A DNA stretch of 64,000 bases. Source: Flavobacterium sp. UBA6721. GTDB lineage: Bacteria; Bacteroidota; Bacteroidia; Flavobacteriales; Flavobacteriaceae. The stretch is taken from assembly GCA_002454195.1 (NCBI GenBank), contig DKIJ01000005.1, positions 62,001 through 126,000 of the forward strand. The letters are read 5' to 3'. The notes under the pieces are model-generated. The model worked only from the letters and a program-made list of their open reading frames with translations. It did not search any database and had not been told where the DNA came from. Positions 16,347 to 25,285 of this stretch are shown here, piece by piece. The translations under genes were made by a program, and so were the position numbers. Numbering within the stretch: the stretch's first letter is position 1; each line of letters starts with the position of its first letter.

Positions 16347-16889
16347 TTAGTGAAAATTTGTATATAAGGTAACATTTACCGTTTTAGAAATTTTGTTACT
16401 CACTAATGACGGAATTTCAATTTTGAAATCGTCTGTGTTCAAAGCAAATTTGGATTGAATTACAATTGCGTTTTGAACAGTTTTGAATACACTAGCAGTT
16501 ACTCGGATATTTTTGGATACACCATGTATTGAAATCCGTCCTTTAATGTAATATTGGTTTGGTGAAGTACTTAAGTCATTAATTGAAAAGTTTTCTATAA
16601 CACCTTTAAAATAGGCTTTAGGAAATTTATGACTTTCCATATAATTAGTATTGAAATGATCCTGCATTAAGCTTCTTTCAAATTGAAAAAGACTGATGTA
16701 GACTTCAAAATAAATGCTTCCATTTTTGGTGTTAATTGCGCTGTAGACTTTATTGTTTTTGGCTTCTACGGCTTCAAAAAAAGGTACGGATGCCTCAAAA
16801 AAGATAGTGCCATTAGTTGCTACTTTTTTATTTTGAGCTACTATTGGAATACTGAAAAAAAGCAAAAAAAGGAGTAGATTTTTTTTCAT
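16347..16889 (-). CDS. YceI family exported protein
   Basis: A 180-residue protein with a signal peptide (MKKNLLLFLLFFSIPIVAQ, cleavage near residue 19) and a YceI-type lipocalin-like beta barrel. Family pattern: SIYFEVYISLFQFERSLMQDHFNTNYMESHKFPKAYFKG, then a late DDFKIEIPS strand. YceI barrels bind isoprenoid-type ligands such as polyprenyl quinones. It is expected in the periplasm. It converges with the TIGR01777 gene with 1 bp between stops and no visible terminator. Confidence 0.88.
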   Translation of the reverse strand: MKKNLLLFLLFFSIPIVAQNKKVATNGTIFFEASVPFFEAVEAKNNKVYSAINTKNGSIYFEVYISLFQFERSLMQDHFNTNYMESHKFPKAYFKGVIENFSINDLSTSPNQYYIKGRISIHGVSKNIRVTASVFKTVQNAIVIQSKFALNTDDFKIEIPSLVSNKISKTVNVTLYTNFH

Positions 16890-17256
16890 GATTAGTCTAT
16901 CTTTTCTACTTAAAGTTAGAAAAAAAAGTCAAAAAATCCTAATAAAACCTAGCTTAATTTGAAGTTAGATGTCGGGTTTTAGTGTTTTTTATCTATGAAT
17001 GAAAAGTTAATATTACTATCCGTTATTCAGACTAATAAAAAATACAGTACAGACGACACTGATTGAACAGATAAACACGGTTTTTATAACTCTTTGCGAA
17101 TTACAATCTGCGATAATCTGTTCAATCCGTTTCATCTGTGTGCCATTCTGAATGATTGGTATGAAACGGATAGTCATAAAAGTTAATACAAGTAAACACC
17201 TATAATTAAAAAGTAGAACCAATTAAAGTCTGATCCATTAATAAAAAGTCTTTCTT
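16890..17256. other. Intergenic stretch with MITE-like repeat copy 1
   Basis: No gene seen. It holds the upstream region of yceI (16890-17014), the dispersed repeat (17015-17178), and 78 bp of plain AT-rich sequence before the rmuC stop. Confidence 0.6.
17015..17178 (-). repeat. MITE-like dispersed repeat, copy 1
   Basis: This is the inverse of the element at 57940-58129. Its ends form inverted repeats (ACTATCCGTT at 17015, AACGGATAGT at its right end). Shared blocks with copy 2, read on the minus strand here, include CACACAGATGAAACGGATT, TTCGCAAAGAG, TTTATCTGTT and AATCAGTGT. It has no coding capacity, so any movement would need a transposase from elsewhere. Confidence 0.75.
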
Positions 17257-18624
17257 TTATTCGATGAAATTATCGTCTTTTTTGGCTCTAGCGATGATAC
17301 TTTCAGGAAGTGCTTTTTTTGCTTTGGCACCCATTTTTTTTAGTTTTTCAACACGGATAATTAGATTTCCACTTCCATCAACTAGTTTGTTCATAGCGCC
17401 TGTATATTCGACTTTAGTTTCGTCTATTTTTTTGCCTATTTTAATTAAATCGGCAACAAATCCTTCAAATTTATCATACAAAGCACCTGCCTGACGGGCA
17501 ATTTCTAAGGCATTTTCCTGTTGTTTTTGATTGGTCCACATGCTATCAATAGTACGTAATGTAGCTAAGAGGGTAGCAGGCGTTACAATAACAATGTTTT
17601 TTTCAAAAGCTTTATTGTACAATGAAGTATCTTCGTTCAAAGCAATGGCAAATGCAGGTTCAATTGGAATAAAAAGCAATACAAAATCTGGACTTTCAAT
17701 TTGGTACAAATCCTGATAATTCTTGTTGCCTAATTGCTCCACATGGCGTTTGATGGAATTAACGTGTTCTTTTAGGTACGAATTTTTAATTTCGTCTTCC
17801 TCTTCATTGATGTATTTTTCATAAGCTGTTAACGAAACCTTAGAATCGACTATCATTTTTTTGCCGTCGGGTAAATTGATAACTACATCGGGCATAACAC
17901 GGTTTCCTTCTTCAGTCATAAAACTTTGTTGTACCTCGTATTCACGTCCTTTTTCCAGACCTGATTTTTCTAATACACGTTCTAAGACTAATTCGCCCCA
18001 ATTTCCCTGCATTTTACTATCGCCTTTTAACGCTTTTGTCAAATTCAGGGTTTCTTTACTCATTTGAATATTCATTTCGCGTAAGCCTAAAATTTGTTGG
18101 CGTAAAGCCGCATGATAATCAATACTTTCTTTGTGGGTGTCTTCGACTTTCTTTTCAAATAATTGAATTTTATCCTGAAGCGGAGTCAGGATGTTTTTCA
18201 GGTTTTCTTTATTTTGCTCGGTAAATTTATTTGACTTTTCGTCTAGAATCTTGTTGGCTAAATTTTCAAATTCTTTGGTGAATTTTTCTTGAAGTTTTTC
18301 TACTTCTTCTTTTTGCTCTTTGTTTCGTTCCCAAAGATTATCAAAATCAACTTCTTTTTTAGAAAGTTGGATTGCCAGACTGTCTTTTTCAGTTCGGATT
18401 GCTTCTTTTTCTTGATTGCTTGCTGCTAATTGTTTTTCGAAATTGATTTTTTCATTCGAGAATTGATCTTTTAGTTGTTCAATTTGCGAATGGAGTGCAA
18501 TTAATTTTTCTTCTAAACTTGTTTTTTCGGATTGAAAACGAGCAGAAAAAAGTAATTTTCCAATGTAAATTCCTATTGCAAGTGCAATTACAAAAGATAC
18601 TAAAAGGGGGAGCATATTGAACAT
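17257..18624 (-). CDS. rmuC: DNA recombination protein RmuC
   Basis: A 455-residue protein with an N-terminal membrane anchor (about 5-24), a long coiled coil (about 28-150), and the RmuC nuclease-like domain (about 160-430) with MQGNWGELVLERVLEKSGLEKGREYEVQ and MPDVVINLPDGKKMIVDSKVSLTAYE. The DxxxxLPDGKxxxxDSK pattern is PD-(D/E)xK-like. RmuC limits DNA rearrangements at inverted repeats. It stands alone. The start at ATG 18624 leads into the anchor helix. Confidence 0.93.
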   Translation of the reverse strand: MFNMLPLLVSFVIALAIGIYIGKLLFSARFQSEKTSLEEKLIALHSQIEQLKDQFSNEKINFEKQLAASNQEKEAIRTEKDSLAIQLSKKEVDFDNLWERNKEQKEEVEKLQEKFTKEFENLANKILDEKSNKFTEQNKENLKNILTPLQDKIQLFEKKVEDTHKESIDYHAALRQQILGLREMNIQMSKETLNLTKALKGDSKMQGNWGELVLERVLEKSGLEKGREYEVQQSFMTEEGNRVMPDVVINLPDGKKMIVDSKVSLTAYEKYINEEEDEIKNSYLKEHVNSIKRHVEQLGNKNYQDLYQIESPDFVLLFIPIEPAFAIALNEDTSLYNKAFEKNIVIVTPATLLATLRTIDSMWTNQKQQENALEIARQAGALYDKFEGFVADLIKIGKKIDETKVEYTGAMNKLVDGSGNLIIRVEKLKKMGAKAKKALPESIIARAKKDDNFIE

Positions 18625-18775
18625 AAGTAAGTTTTATAGGTAAAGTAAGCAAAAATAAAGAATACTACTGATTTATAGTCTTTTTTTATGGTGGCTATGC
18701 ATGAATTTTTTTCACAATTTGCTGCGCAACCTTTTTCATATTTGTTACTCTTAATGATGTCAAGTCTGTAGTTGT

Positions 18776-19183
18776 ATGAGAGGAGTTAGTCTGTTTTTAG
18801 GTTTCTTTTTTTTCTTTTTATTTTCTTATTGTACGATAAGAAATGAGGATGGTGCTTTAAACCAGCAGTCTATTGTGGGTACTTGGCATTGGAAGGAATC
18901 AAGAGGAGGTATTACGGGTAATGAAATTATTAACCCGGAAAACACTGGAGTCACAATCAAATTGGTCTTTGGGACGAATAAAAAGGTAACAGTTTTTACC
19001 GATAATATTGAAACAGGAACTTATGATTATACCATCCAACTAGGAAAAAGTATATTTGATTGTGAGCCCCAACCTATATTAAGTTTTAATGCTATGAATT
19101 ATGTTATTGAAAAAATAAATGATACAGAAATGAGGATTCATGACAATTTTGTAGACGGTTATGTTTTGAACTATACTAAATGA
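18776..19183 (+). CDS. Lipocalin-like lipoprotein, function unknown
   Basis: A 135-residue protein. A very hydrophobic signal segment ends LFSYC with Cys19 as the likely acylation site. The mature part carries SIVGTWHWKESRGG at its first strand, a pattern common to small lipocalin-like domains, and about eight predicted strands. It lies 57 bp upstream of the sigma-factor frame, possibly co-transcribed, though a -7 element (TAATTTTG, 19203-19210) sits in between. No specific role can be assigned. Confidence 0.65.
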   Translation: MRGVSLFLGFFFFFLFSYCTIRNEDGALNQQSIVGTWHWKESRGGITGNEIINPENTGVTIKLVFGTNKKVTVFTDNIETGTYDYTIQLGKSIFDCEPQPILSFNAMNYVIEKINDTEMRIHDNFVDGYVLNYTK

Positions 19184-19240
19184 TTAAATAGGTAGGAATG
19201 CTTAATTTTGTTTACGTTAAATTATTTTAATTCGTTTTCT

Positions 19241-19741
19241 TTGAAAGAATCTATAGACCGTTATATTCAGAAATGTATCGAAAATGATAGAGGAGGACAA
19301 CAGAAAATTTATCAGTTGTTTGCTCCTGTATTGTATGGTCTATGCTTAAAATACATGAAAAATGAAGATGATGCAAAGGATGTTTTTCAGGAAGCTTTTG
19401 TGGTCGCTTTTCAAAAAATGGGTCAGTACCGATTTGAAGGGAGTTTTGAAGGTTGGTTAAAACGTATTTTTATTAATAAATTAATAGAAACGCTTAACAA
19501 AAGAAAAAGAGACGTGCTTTTTGCTGAGGAAATGTATCAAGAAGATGTTATAGAGGAAGAAGATGATTTAGACAGTAATGCGATTCCTCAAGAACAATTA
19601 TTAGAATGTATTCAGCAATTGCCAGATCAATACCGATTGGTTTTCAATCTGTATTATTTTGAAAAAATGAAGCATAAAGAAATTGCAGTTGCTTTAAATA
19701 TTTCAGAAGGGACTTCAAATCGATTTATGGGAAGCAATTGA
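19241..19741 (+). pseudogene. ECF-type sigma-70 factor, C-terminal truncated by an out-of-frame junction
   Basis: The frame shows sigma region 2 (QLFAPVLYGLCLKYMKNEDDAKDVFQEAFVVAFQKMGQYRFEGSFEGWLKRIFINKLIETLNKRKR) and most of region 4 (LPDQYRLVFNLYYFEKMKHKEIAVALNISEGTS). It stops at TGA 19739 after six unrelated residues, right where the recognition helix should continue. An ECF factor without that helix should not recognise -35 DNA. TTG 19241 is preferred because the -7 element TAATTTTG (19203-19210) overlaps an earlier TTG at 19208. The next gene's N-terminus is missing at the same point, so a deletion of sigma 3' end plus downstream 5' end is the simplest explanation. Confidence 0.7.
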
Positions 19742-19793
19742 GGAAAAATTAGAGGAACCAAAGAAGAAAAGGGCTTTTGCTTATTGGTGGTCA

Positions 19794-21038
19794 GTGGCAG
19801 CAAGTTTGATCGTTGGTCTTGGTTTGTTGGGTGCTTTTTATTTTCAATCTTCTAATGAAAAGCATACTGATGGCATGCCTTTACCAGTTACTCCTCAAAG
19901 TGGGATAGTTAATCAATCCAGATCTTTGGAAGAAAATAGCCCAAAACAAGAATTCCAAGCTGAAGATAAGAATCAAAATAATCAAATAGTTTATCCAAAA
20001 TCGAACAAAGAAAATAATAATCAAGCTGAAGAAGGCCTAACGCATTCATCAACCCCAAAAGGGTCTAGAAGTATAACTTCGCCTAATTCACATCATCAAT
20101 TAGTGGCAGCAACAACAAGTTCTAAAGTTTTGAATGCTGAAAAAGAACAGCAAAATCATTCGGAGATAAATACGATTACTAATCCAGTTTTAGTGCAAGA
20201 AAATCCAAATTCAGTCGTTGAAAAATCAGCAACTGAAAATCCGAATAACGCCATTAACCCTAAAGAGGATTTGAAACAAAATGCTTTGGCTGCTTTAGCC
20301 AATGAAAACCAAAAGAAAGAGAAAAAATCCACTGTTGAGGATAGATGGTCGCTCCAGTTATTTGCAGGAATTAATAATTCGCAGAATTTAAAAAATCAAA
20401 AGAGCTTAGGGAATTCGATTGAGTCTCAAAAAGGTAATAATTATGGTGTGAAAACCAATTATAAACTGAATAAAAGATGGGCGGTAAGTACGGGATTAAA
20501 AGTAAGTGAATTAGGGCAGCAAGTCGCTAACGTATCCTATCTGAACGCTTCTCAAAGTCTAGTAAATGTCAATCAGTTATCGTATGCTGCTGCTTCGCAT
20601 GATAACCAAGGAATCACTACCAACTCTAATTATATATTTGTATCAGCTAATACTAATTATGAGAAATCGAATGTTAGTCCTACATTTTATGAAAGCGGTA
20701 ATTTATCTCAAAGAGTTCAATACATTGAAATGCCAATGGAGATTTCGTATTCAATTTTAAACAAAGGGAAAGCTCGTTTGAATCTAAACACGGGTGGATT
20801 TGTGGGTAGAGTAATTTCGAATAAAGTGGCATTGGATAATACTACGATTGGTAAAAATTCGGATGTAAATGAAACGGTTTTTGGAACGGTATTAAGCAGT
20901 ACATTACAATATGAATTATACAAGAAGACCAGAGTTTTTGTAGAGCCTGGAATGAATTTTTATACTCAGCCAGTTCAAAATCAAAATTTTAACCAGTTTC
21001 AAATGCTTTTAAATTTTGGTTTTAATATTTCTTTTTAA
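19794..21038 (+). pseudogene. Membrane-anchored outer-membrane beta-barrel protein, N-terminus lost
   Basis: From GTG 19794 the frame codes 414 residues: a TM helix (about 2-17), a long Asn/Gln/Ser-rich linker (about 20-180), and a porin-like beta-barrel domain ending in ...LLNFGFNISF. Upstream in the same frame, without any start codon, the sequence reads DLWEAIEEKLEEPKKKRAFAYWWSVAAS. That is the typical cytoplasmic segment of a class of Bacteroidota proteins paired with ECF sigma factors, probably anti-sigma-like. The frame opens only after a TAA inside the sigma gene, so the real N-terminus (about 25-30 residues) is gone. The partner sigma gene is broken at the same junction. Confidence 0.6.
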
Positions 21039-21074
21039 TTCTTTCAAAAGCGCTTAAGACTGTTTTGATTTGTG

Positions 21075-21082
21075 TATTTTTG
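21075..21082 (+). promoter_or_regulatory. -7 promoter element of the rluE-like gene
   Basis: TATTTTTG fits TAnnTTTG and predicts a leader of about 14 nt to ATG 21103. It excludes the in-frame TTG at 21070, which lies upstream of the element. Confidence 0.5.
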
Positions 21083-21102
21083 CGCAAATTTTTCTTCAAA
21101 AC

Positions 21103-21711
21103 ATGTTGCATCAACATTTTATACTTCATAAACCCTACGGTTATTTAAGTCAATTTATTTACGAGTTGAAACGTAAAAAGCGACTTTTGGGTGAATTGTA
21201 TGATTTTCCAGAAGGAACAATGGCAATTGGTCGGCTTGATGAAGATTCGGAAGGCTTATTATTACTCACTACAGATGGAATGATGAGCGAATTAGTTCGT
21301 TCTAAAAAAGTAGATAAGGAATATTATGTTCAGGTTGATGGCATAATAACTCAGGAAGCACTAGACGAACTGAAAAAAGGAGTAATGATAGGTGTTAAAG
21401 GCGGAAAATACAAAACTAAACCTTGCGAAGCTAGATTGATTTCTGAAATTCCTGATTTTGGTCTCCGAGGAAGAAAAATACGAGACGAACGTCATGGTCC
21501 AACTTCTTGGGCTTCCATTACAGTGAATGAAGGTAAATTTCGTCAGGTGCGAAAAATGACCGCAGCCGTTGGATTTCCCACTTTGCGATTAGTACGCGTT
21601 AGGGTAGGAAATGTGCTTTTAGGAAATTTACAAGCTGGAGAAGTACGAGAAGTAGATCACTTTGGTCTTAATGATGCTGAAAATTACAATGGCAATTTGA
21701 AAAACAAATAA
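21103..21711 (+). CDS. rluE: 23S rRNA pseudouridine synthase, RsuA/RluE family
   Basis: A 202-residue enzyme of the RsuA/RluB/E/F group without an S4 domain, as in RluE, which modifies U2457 in 23S rRNA. The catalytic Asp is D46 in AIGRLDEDSEGLLLLTTDG, and the late motif GKFRQVRKMTAAVGFPTLRLVRVRVG is conserved. A basic insert GRKIRDERHGP precedes it. It is followed 29 bp later by trmL, forming a two-gene RNA modification unit. Confidence 0.85.
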   Translation: MLHQHFILHKPYGYLSQFIYELKRKKRLLGELYDFPEGTMAIGRLDEDSEGLLLLTTDGMMSELVRSKKVDKEYYVQVDGIITQEALDELKKGVMIGVKGGKYKTKPCEARLISEIPDFGLRGRKIRDERHGPTSWASITVNEGKFRQVRKMTAAVGFPTLRLVRVRVGNVLLGNLQAGEVREVDHFGLNDAENYNGNLKNK

Positions 21712-21740
21712 TAGTAATCAGATATAATACCCCTAAAGAG

Positions 21741-22208
21741 ATGTTAAACATTGTATTAGTAGAACCCGAAATACCAAATAATACAGGGAATATTGGACGA
21801 TTGTGTGTAGGGACCGAAAGTAGGTTACACTTAATTCATCCTTTTGGTTTTGTGATTAATGATAAAAATTTAAAGCGTTCAGGCTTGGATTATTGGGTGC
21901 ATCTCGACGTAACAGAATATCAAAATGTCGCCGAATGGATGCAGCAAATTCCAGATAAATCCAGAGTTTTCCTAATGAGTTCCCATGCTGAGAATTCGTA
22001 TTTGGATATTGAATTTCAAGATGAAGATTGGTTAGTTTTTGGAAAAGAAAGTGTGGGTTTGAGCAAAGAATTTTTGAGTTTATTTGCAAAAGAAAATCAA
22101 TTGAAGATTCCAATGTCTACTAAAATCAGAAGTTTTAATATCGCAAATTCAGTCGCCTTTGTTGTAGGGGAAGCGAAAAGACAATTAGGATTGAACAATA
22201 CAATTTAA
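21741..22208 (+). CDS. trmL: tRNA (cytidine(34)-2'-O)-methyltransferase
   Basis: A 155-residue SPOUT methyltransferase (knotted, dimeric) that methylates the wobble ribose of tRNA-Leu. It begins LNIVLVEPEIPNNTGNIGRLC, the SPOUT family start. It carries VFGKESVGLSKEFL and the C-terminal SAM-binding IRSFNIANSVAFVVGEAKRQLG. Length matches TrmL/YibK. It sits after the rluE-like gene and is followed at once by a strong terminator. Confidence 0.93.
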   Translation: MLNIVLVEPEIPNNTGNIGRLCVGTESRLHLIHPFGFVINDKNLKRSGLDYWVHLDVTEYQNVAEWMQQIPDKSRVFLMSSHAENSYLDIEFQDEDWLVFGKESVGLSKEFLSLFAKENQLKIPMSTKIRSFNIANSVAFVVGEAKRQLGLNNTI

Positions 22209-22246
22209 TAAACGAGGAAGTGTTTTTGCTTCCTCGTTTATTTTCT
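22207..22246 (+). terminator. Terminator after trmL
   Basis: A perfect 14-bp stem (22207-22220 and 22229-22242) with an eight-base loop and trailing T-rich bases; it overlaps the last two bases of the trmL stop. Confidence 0.88.
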
Positions 22247-22247
22247 A

Positions 22248-22521
22248 CTATTCACGGGAAACAAACTCACTCAGTGTGATATAAGTGTTGCCGTTGTTAG
22301 GATTATGATAGATGTTATATTTTGTTGGGTAATTTCCAGGTTTTTGGAAATGTTCAGGTTAAGAATAGCTTGTGCTGCTATCTACATTAGAAAGTAAATA
22401 ATCTAAAGTAAGCATCACTTTGTAAATCATCATTTGTTGTATTGTCTGAACTACAGGCAAAAACAAAGAAAAGAGCTCCTAGGGTAATCATTTTTTTGGG
22501 CAGAGTAAACAATTTTTCCAT
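22248..22521 (-). pseudogene. Decayed small lipoprotein gene
   Basis: ATG 22521 on the minus strand opens a lipoprotein signal (MITLGALFFVFAC, lipobox FAC with Cys23), followed by a Ser/Asp/Asn/Thr spacer. The frame stops at TAA 22389-22387 after 44 codons. Protein-like sequence then continues in other frames: first DYLLSNVDSSTSYS up to a TAA, and then directly after that stop PEHFQKPGNYPTKYNIYHNPNNG... and TYITLSEFVSRE up to TAG 22250-22248. At least one frameshift and one in-frame stop separate the parts. The original family is not recognised. The rest of the gap (22522-22648) is AT-rich with no feature. Confidence 0.6.
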
Positions 22522-22648
22522 GATTAAAAGTTTTAAATTATTTAATGATGTAGATAAGTTTAGCTTTGGAGCGGTAAAAAAAGAGTATTAAAAGTACGAT
22601 TTATTTTTTTTGTAAATCGTTGAAAAACAGTATTTTTAATTTTTTGTT

Positions 22649-23434
22649 TTAGGAAAATATAAAGCGCCCTTTTTCCGCATCAAATGAAATATGTTCATTT
22701 TTGAAAAGCGTAGCAAAAACACCTTTAGAGATTAAATTACAAGGTTGATCCTGAACGATGGTTTCGGGAGTCATAATGATCATTTCGTCACTCAATTGAA
22801 TAGCCAAATCAATATCGTGAGTAGAAAAAAGAATGCACTTTTGGGTTTCATTGCTAAGTTTTTTTAGCAGTTTGAACAGCGCTACCTTATGGAGTAAATC
22901 CAAATGGGTTGTTGGTTCGTCAAGGATAATTAGTGGCGTATCCTGAGCCAATGCTCTCGCTACCAAAACCTTTTGCAATTGACCATCGCTAATTTCAAAA
23001 TGTCTTTTAGTTGCTAAGTGTTCAATTTGCGTAAGCGTTAATGCGTCATTTACTTTTTTTATGTCTTCCTCTGATAAAGTCCCAATCCAGTTTGTATAGG
23101 GTTGTCTACCCAGTGCTACCAGCTCGAATACGCTAAGATTGCTGGGCGGTAATTTTTCGGTTAAAACCACACTTAGATTTTGGGCTAAAGTCAAAGCATT
23201 CATATGATGGATGTCTTTTCCGTTTAATGAGACAGTTCCAGAAATTGGTTTTTGAATAGCTGTTAATGTTCGTAATAAAGTTGATTTTCCAATCCCATTT
23301 GCACCAATTAAAGACACGAGTTTCCCTTTTTCTAAAGTTAAGTTTATATCAGCAGCGATAAGGTTTGTCCCTTTTTTATGGGTATAACCTATGCTAATTT
23401 GCTTTGCTTGTAATAAGGGATTAGAATTACTCAT
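22649..23434 (-). CDS. ABC transporter ATP-binding protein, iron-complex/cobalamin import type
   Basis: A 261-residue FecE/BtuD-like ATPase. Walker A GANGIGKST (44-52), the signature reads ISDGQLQKV (DGQ rather than SGGQ), Walker B LIILDEPTTHLD, and the switch His in STHDIDLAIQ. This subgroup powers uptake of ferric siderophores, haem or B12. Its permease is not adjacent; the gene lies 6 bp after an unrelated exporter-type ABC gene. The cytoplasmic binding-protein-like gene at 346 and the siderophore receptor at 34072 could belong to the same pathway, but this is not shown. Confidence 0.88.
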   Translation of the reverse strand: MSNSNPLLQAKQISIGYTHKKGTNLIAADINLTLEKGKLVSLIGANGIGKSTLLRTLTAIQKPISGTVSLNGKDIHHMNALTLAQNLSVVLTEKLPPSNLSVFELVALGRQPYTNWIGTLSEEDIKKVNDALTLTQIEHLATKRHFEISDGQLQKVLVARALAQDTPLIILDEPTTHLDLLHKVALFKLLKKLSNETQKCILFSTHDIDLAIQLSDEMIIMTPETIVQDQPCNLISKGVFATLFKNEHISFDAEKGRFIFS

Positions 23435-23440
23435 TTTGAA

Positions 23441-25195
23441 TTATTCAGCTAAAGAAAATTGAGAGTCGTAAAGGTTTTTATAATAACCAGATTCTTTATT
23501 AATTAGTTCTTGATGTGTTCCTTCTTCAACAATTAAACCTTTGTCCATTACTACAATTTTATCGGCATTTACAATAGTAGCCAGTCTATGCGCAATAACA
23601 ATAGAAGTTCTTCCTTTGGTAATGGTTTCGGTAGCGCGTTGAATTAATTCTTCTGAGTAAGTATCAATCGAAGAAGTCGCTTCGTCCAAAATTAAGATGC
23701 TTGGATTGCTTACGTAGGCTCTCAAAAACGCGATCAATTGGCGTTGACCAGAAGAAAGCATCACACCGCGTTCTTTTACATCAAAATCATAATTGTCAGG
23801 TAAGCTCATAATAAAATCATGAACGCCTATTTCTTTTGCGGCAGCATAAACATCTTCTCTACTAATGTCGGGATTGTTTAATGTGATATTGTTGTAAATG
23901 GTATCGGCAAAAAGAAATACATCTTGCAGTACAATAGCAATTTGTTTTCTGAGTGAACTCAACGTATAATCTTCGATGTTGACATTATCAATACAAATGG
24001 TACCACTTTTTATTTCGTAAAAACGATTCAATAAATTGATAATGGTCGATTTTCCGGCACCGGTAGACCCTACAATGGCAATTGTTTCGCCCGAATTGAC
24101 TTTTAAATCTATGCCTTTAATGACTTCTTCGTTGTCAATATAACTAAAGCGAACATCTTTGAAAGTAATATTTCCATCAAATACAGGTGCTTCAATTGTT
24201 CCATTATCCTGAATTTGGTCCTGGGTATCGATGATTTCAAAAACACGATTTGCCGATATCATTCCGAGTTGCATCTCATTGAATTTATCTGCAATTTGGC
24301 GTAAAGGATTGAAAAGTAAACTGATAAACATAGTGTATGAAAACAAATCCCCAAAGGTGGTAAAATGATCGCCATTTATGATTTTGATACCACCATACAA
24401 AACCACACATCCTAAGCTTAACGACGAAATAATATCGGCAATAGGGAAGAAGATGGAGTTGTAAAGAATGGTTTTAATCCAGGCGTTTTGATGCTTTTCG
24501 TTGATAATTTTAAATTTTTCCGATTCAATTTCTTCTCGATTAAATAATTGAACGATTTTCATTCCTGTAACACGTTCTTGTACGAAGGTATTCATATTGG
24601 CAATTTGTGCGCGTACTTCCTCAAAAGCAACTTGCATTTTGCGTTGGAAAATACGGGTAACATATACAAGAATAGGCATAGCAACAATAACAATCCAAGT
24701 GAGTTTCCAGTTCATGTAGAACATAAAAATAAGTACAACTACCATTTTCATTAGGTCACTTATAATCATGAATAAACCTTGACTGAAAATTCGAGCAATT
24801 GATTCGATGTCTGATACCGAACGGGTTACCAATTGTCCTACTGGAACCAAGTCAAAATATTTCATTCTAAAACTCAGGATGTGTTTGAACAATTTGACAC
24901 GAATATCTTTTACAATGTCTTGTCCTAACCAGTTAGCCCAATACACAAAATAAAATTGAGAGAAAACCTCCAATAGCAATACAATTCCCATCAATGTGAT
25001 GTAAAGTAAAAGTCCAGAAGCATCTTCTTTTTGGATATAACTATCCACTGTTTGCTTTAATAAATAAGGTCTTAAAGCGGAAAAAAGAGATAACGAAATG
25101 GCAAATACCACCACGCCATTAAAACGCCATTGATAAGGTTTTGTATAGTGTAATATTCTTTTGAATAATCGTGTATCGAATGCTTTTGCTTTCAT
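23441..25195 (-). CDS. ABC exporter (fused permease-ATPase, MsbA/BmrA-like)
   Basis: A 584-residue half-transporter. Six TM helices in about 15-310 form the exporter membrane domain; the ATPase domain spans about 340-584 with Walker A GSTGAGKST, signature LSSGQRQLIAFLRA and Walker B ILILDEATSSID, then the switch His in VIAHRLATI. It should work as a homodimer in the inner membrane and export a lipid or drug-like substrate; the substrate cannot be read. It is followed at 6 bp by the import-type ATPase gene. Confidence 0.9.
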   Translation of the reverse strand: MKAKAFDTRLFKRILHYTKPYQWRFNGVVVFAISLSLFSALRPYLLKQTVDSYIQKEDASGLLLYITLMGIVLLLEVFSQFYFVYWANWLGQDIVKDIRVKLFKHILSFRMKYFDLVPVGQLVTRSVSDIESIARIFSQGLFMIISDLMKMVVVLIFMFYMNWKLTWIVIVAMPILVYVTRIFQRKMQVAFEEVRAQIANMNTFVQERVTGMKIVQLFNREEIESEKFKIINEKHQNAWIKTILYNSIFFPIADIISSLSLGCVVLYGGIKIINGDHFTTFGDLFSYTMFISLLFNPLRQIADKFNEMQLGMISANRVFEIIDTQDQIQDNGTIEAPVFDGNITFKDVRFSYIDNEEVIKGIDLKVNSGETIAIVGSTGAGKSTIINLLNRFYEIKSGTICIDNVNIEDYTLSSLRKQIAIVLQDVFLFADTIYNNITLNNPDISREDVYAAAKEIGVHDFIMSLPDNYDFDVKERGVMLSSGQRQLIAFLRAYVSNPSILILDEATSSIDTYSEELIQRATETITKGRTSIVIAHRLATIVNADKIVVMDKGLIVEEGTHQELINKESGYYKNLYDSQFSLAE

Positions 25196-25285
25196 TTTTT
25201 TATTTTAGTGCTTAGTCCATCGTTTTTATTTCATAGTCCTTGTTTTCTATTTTGCTAATGAAAGCTAAGGACTATGAACTAAGAA

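Noticed and set aside
19208..19240. TTG start for the ECF sigma frame
   Set aside because: It overlaps the -7 element TAATTTTG (19203-19210), so it would not be in the transcript.
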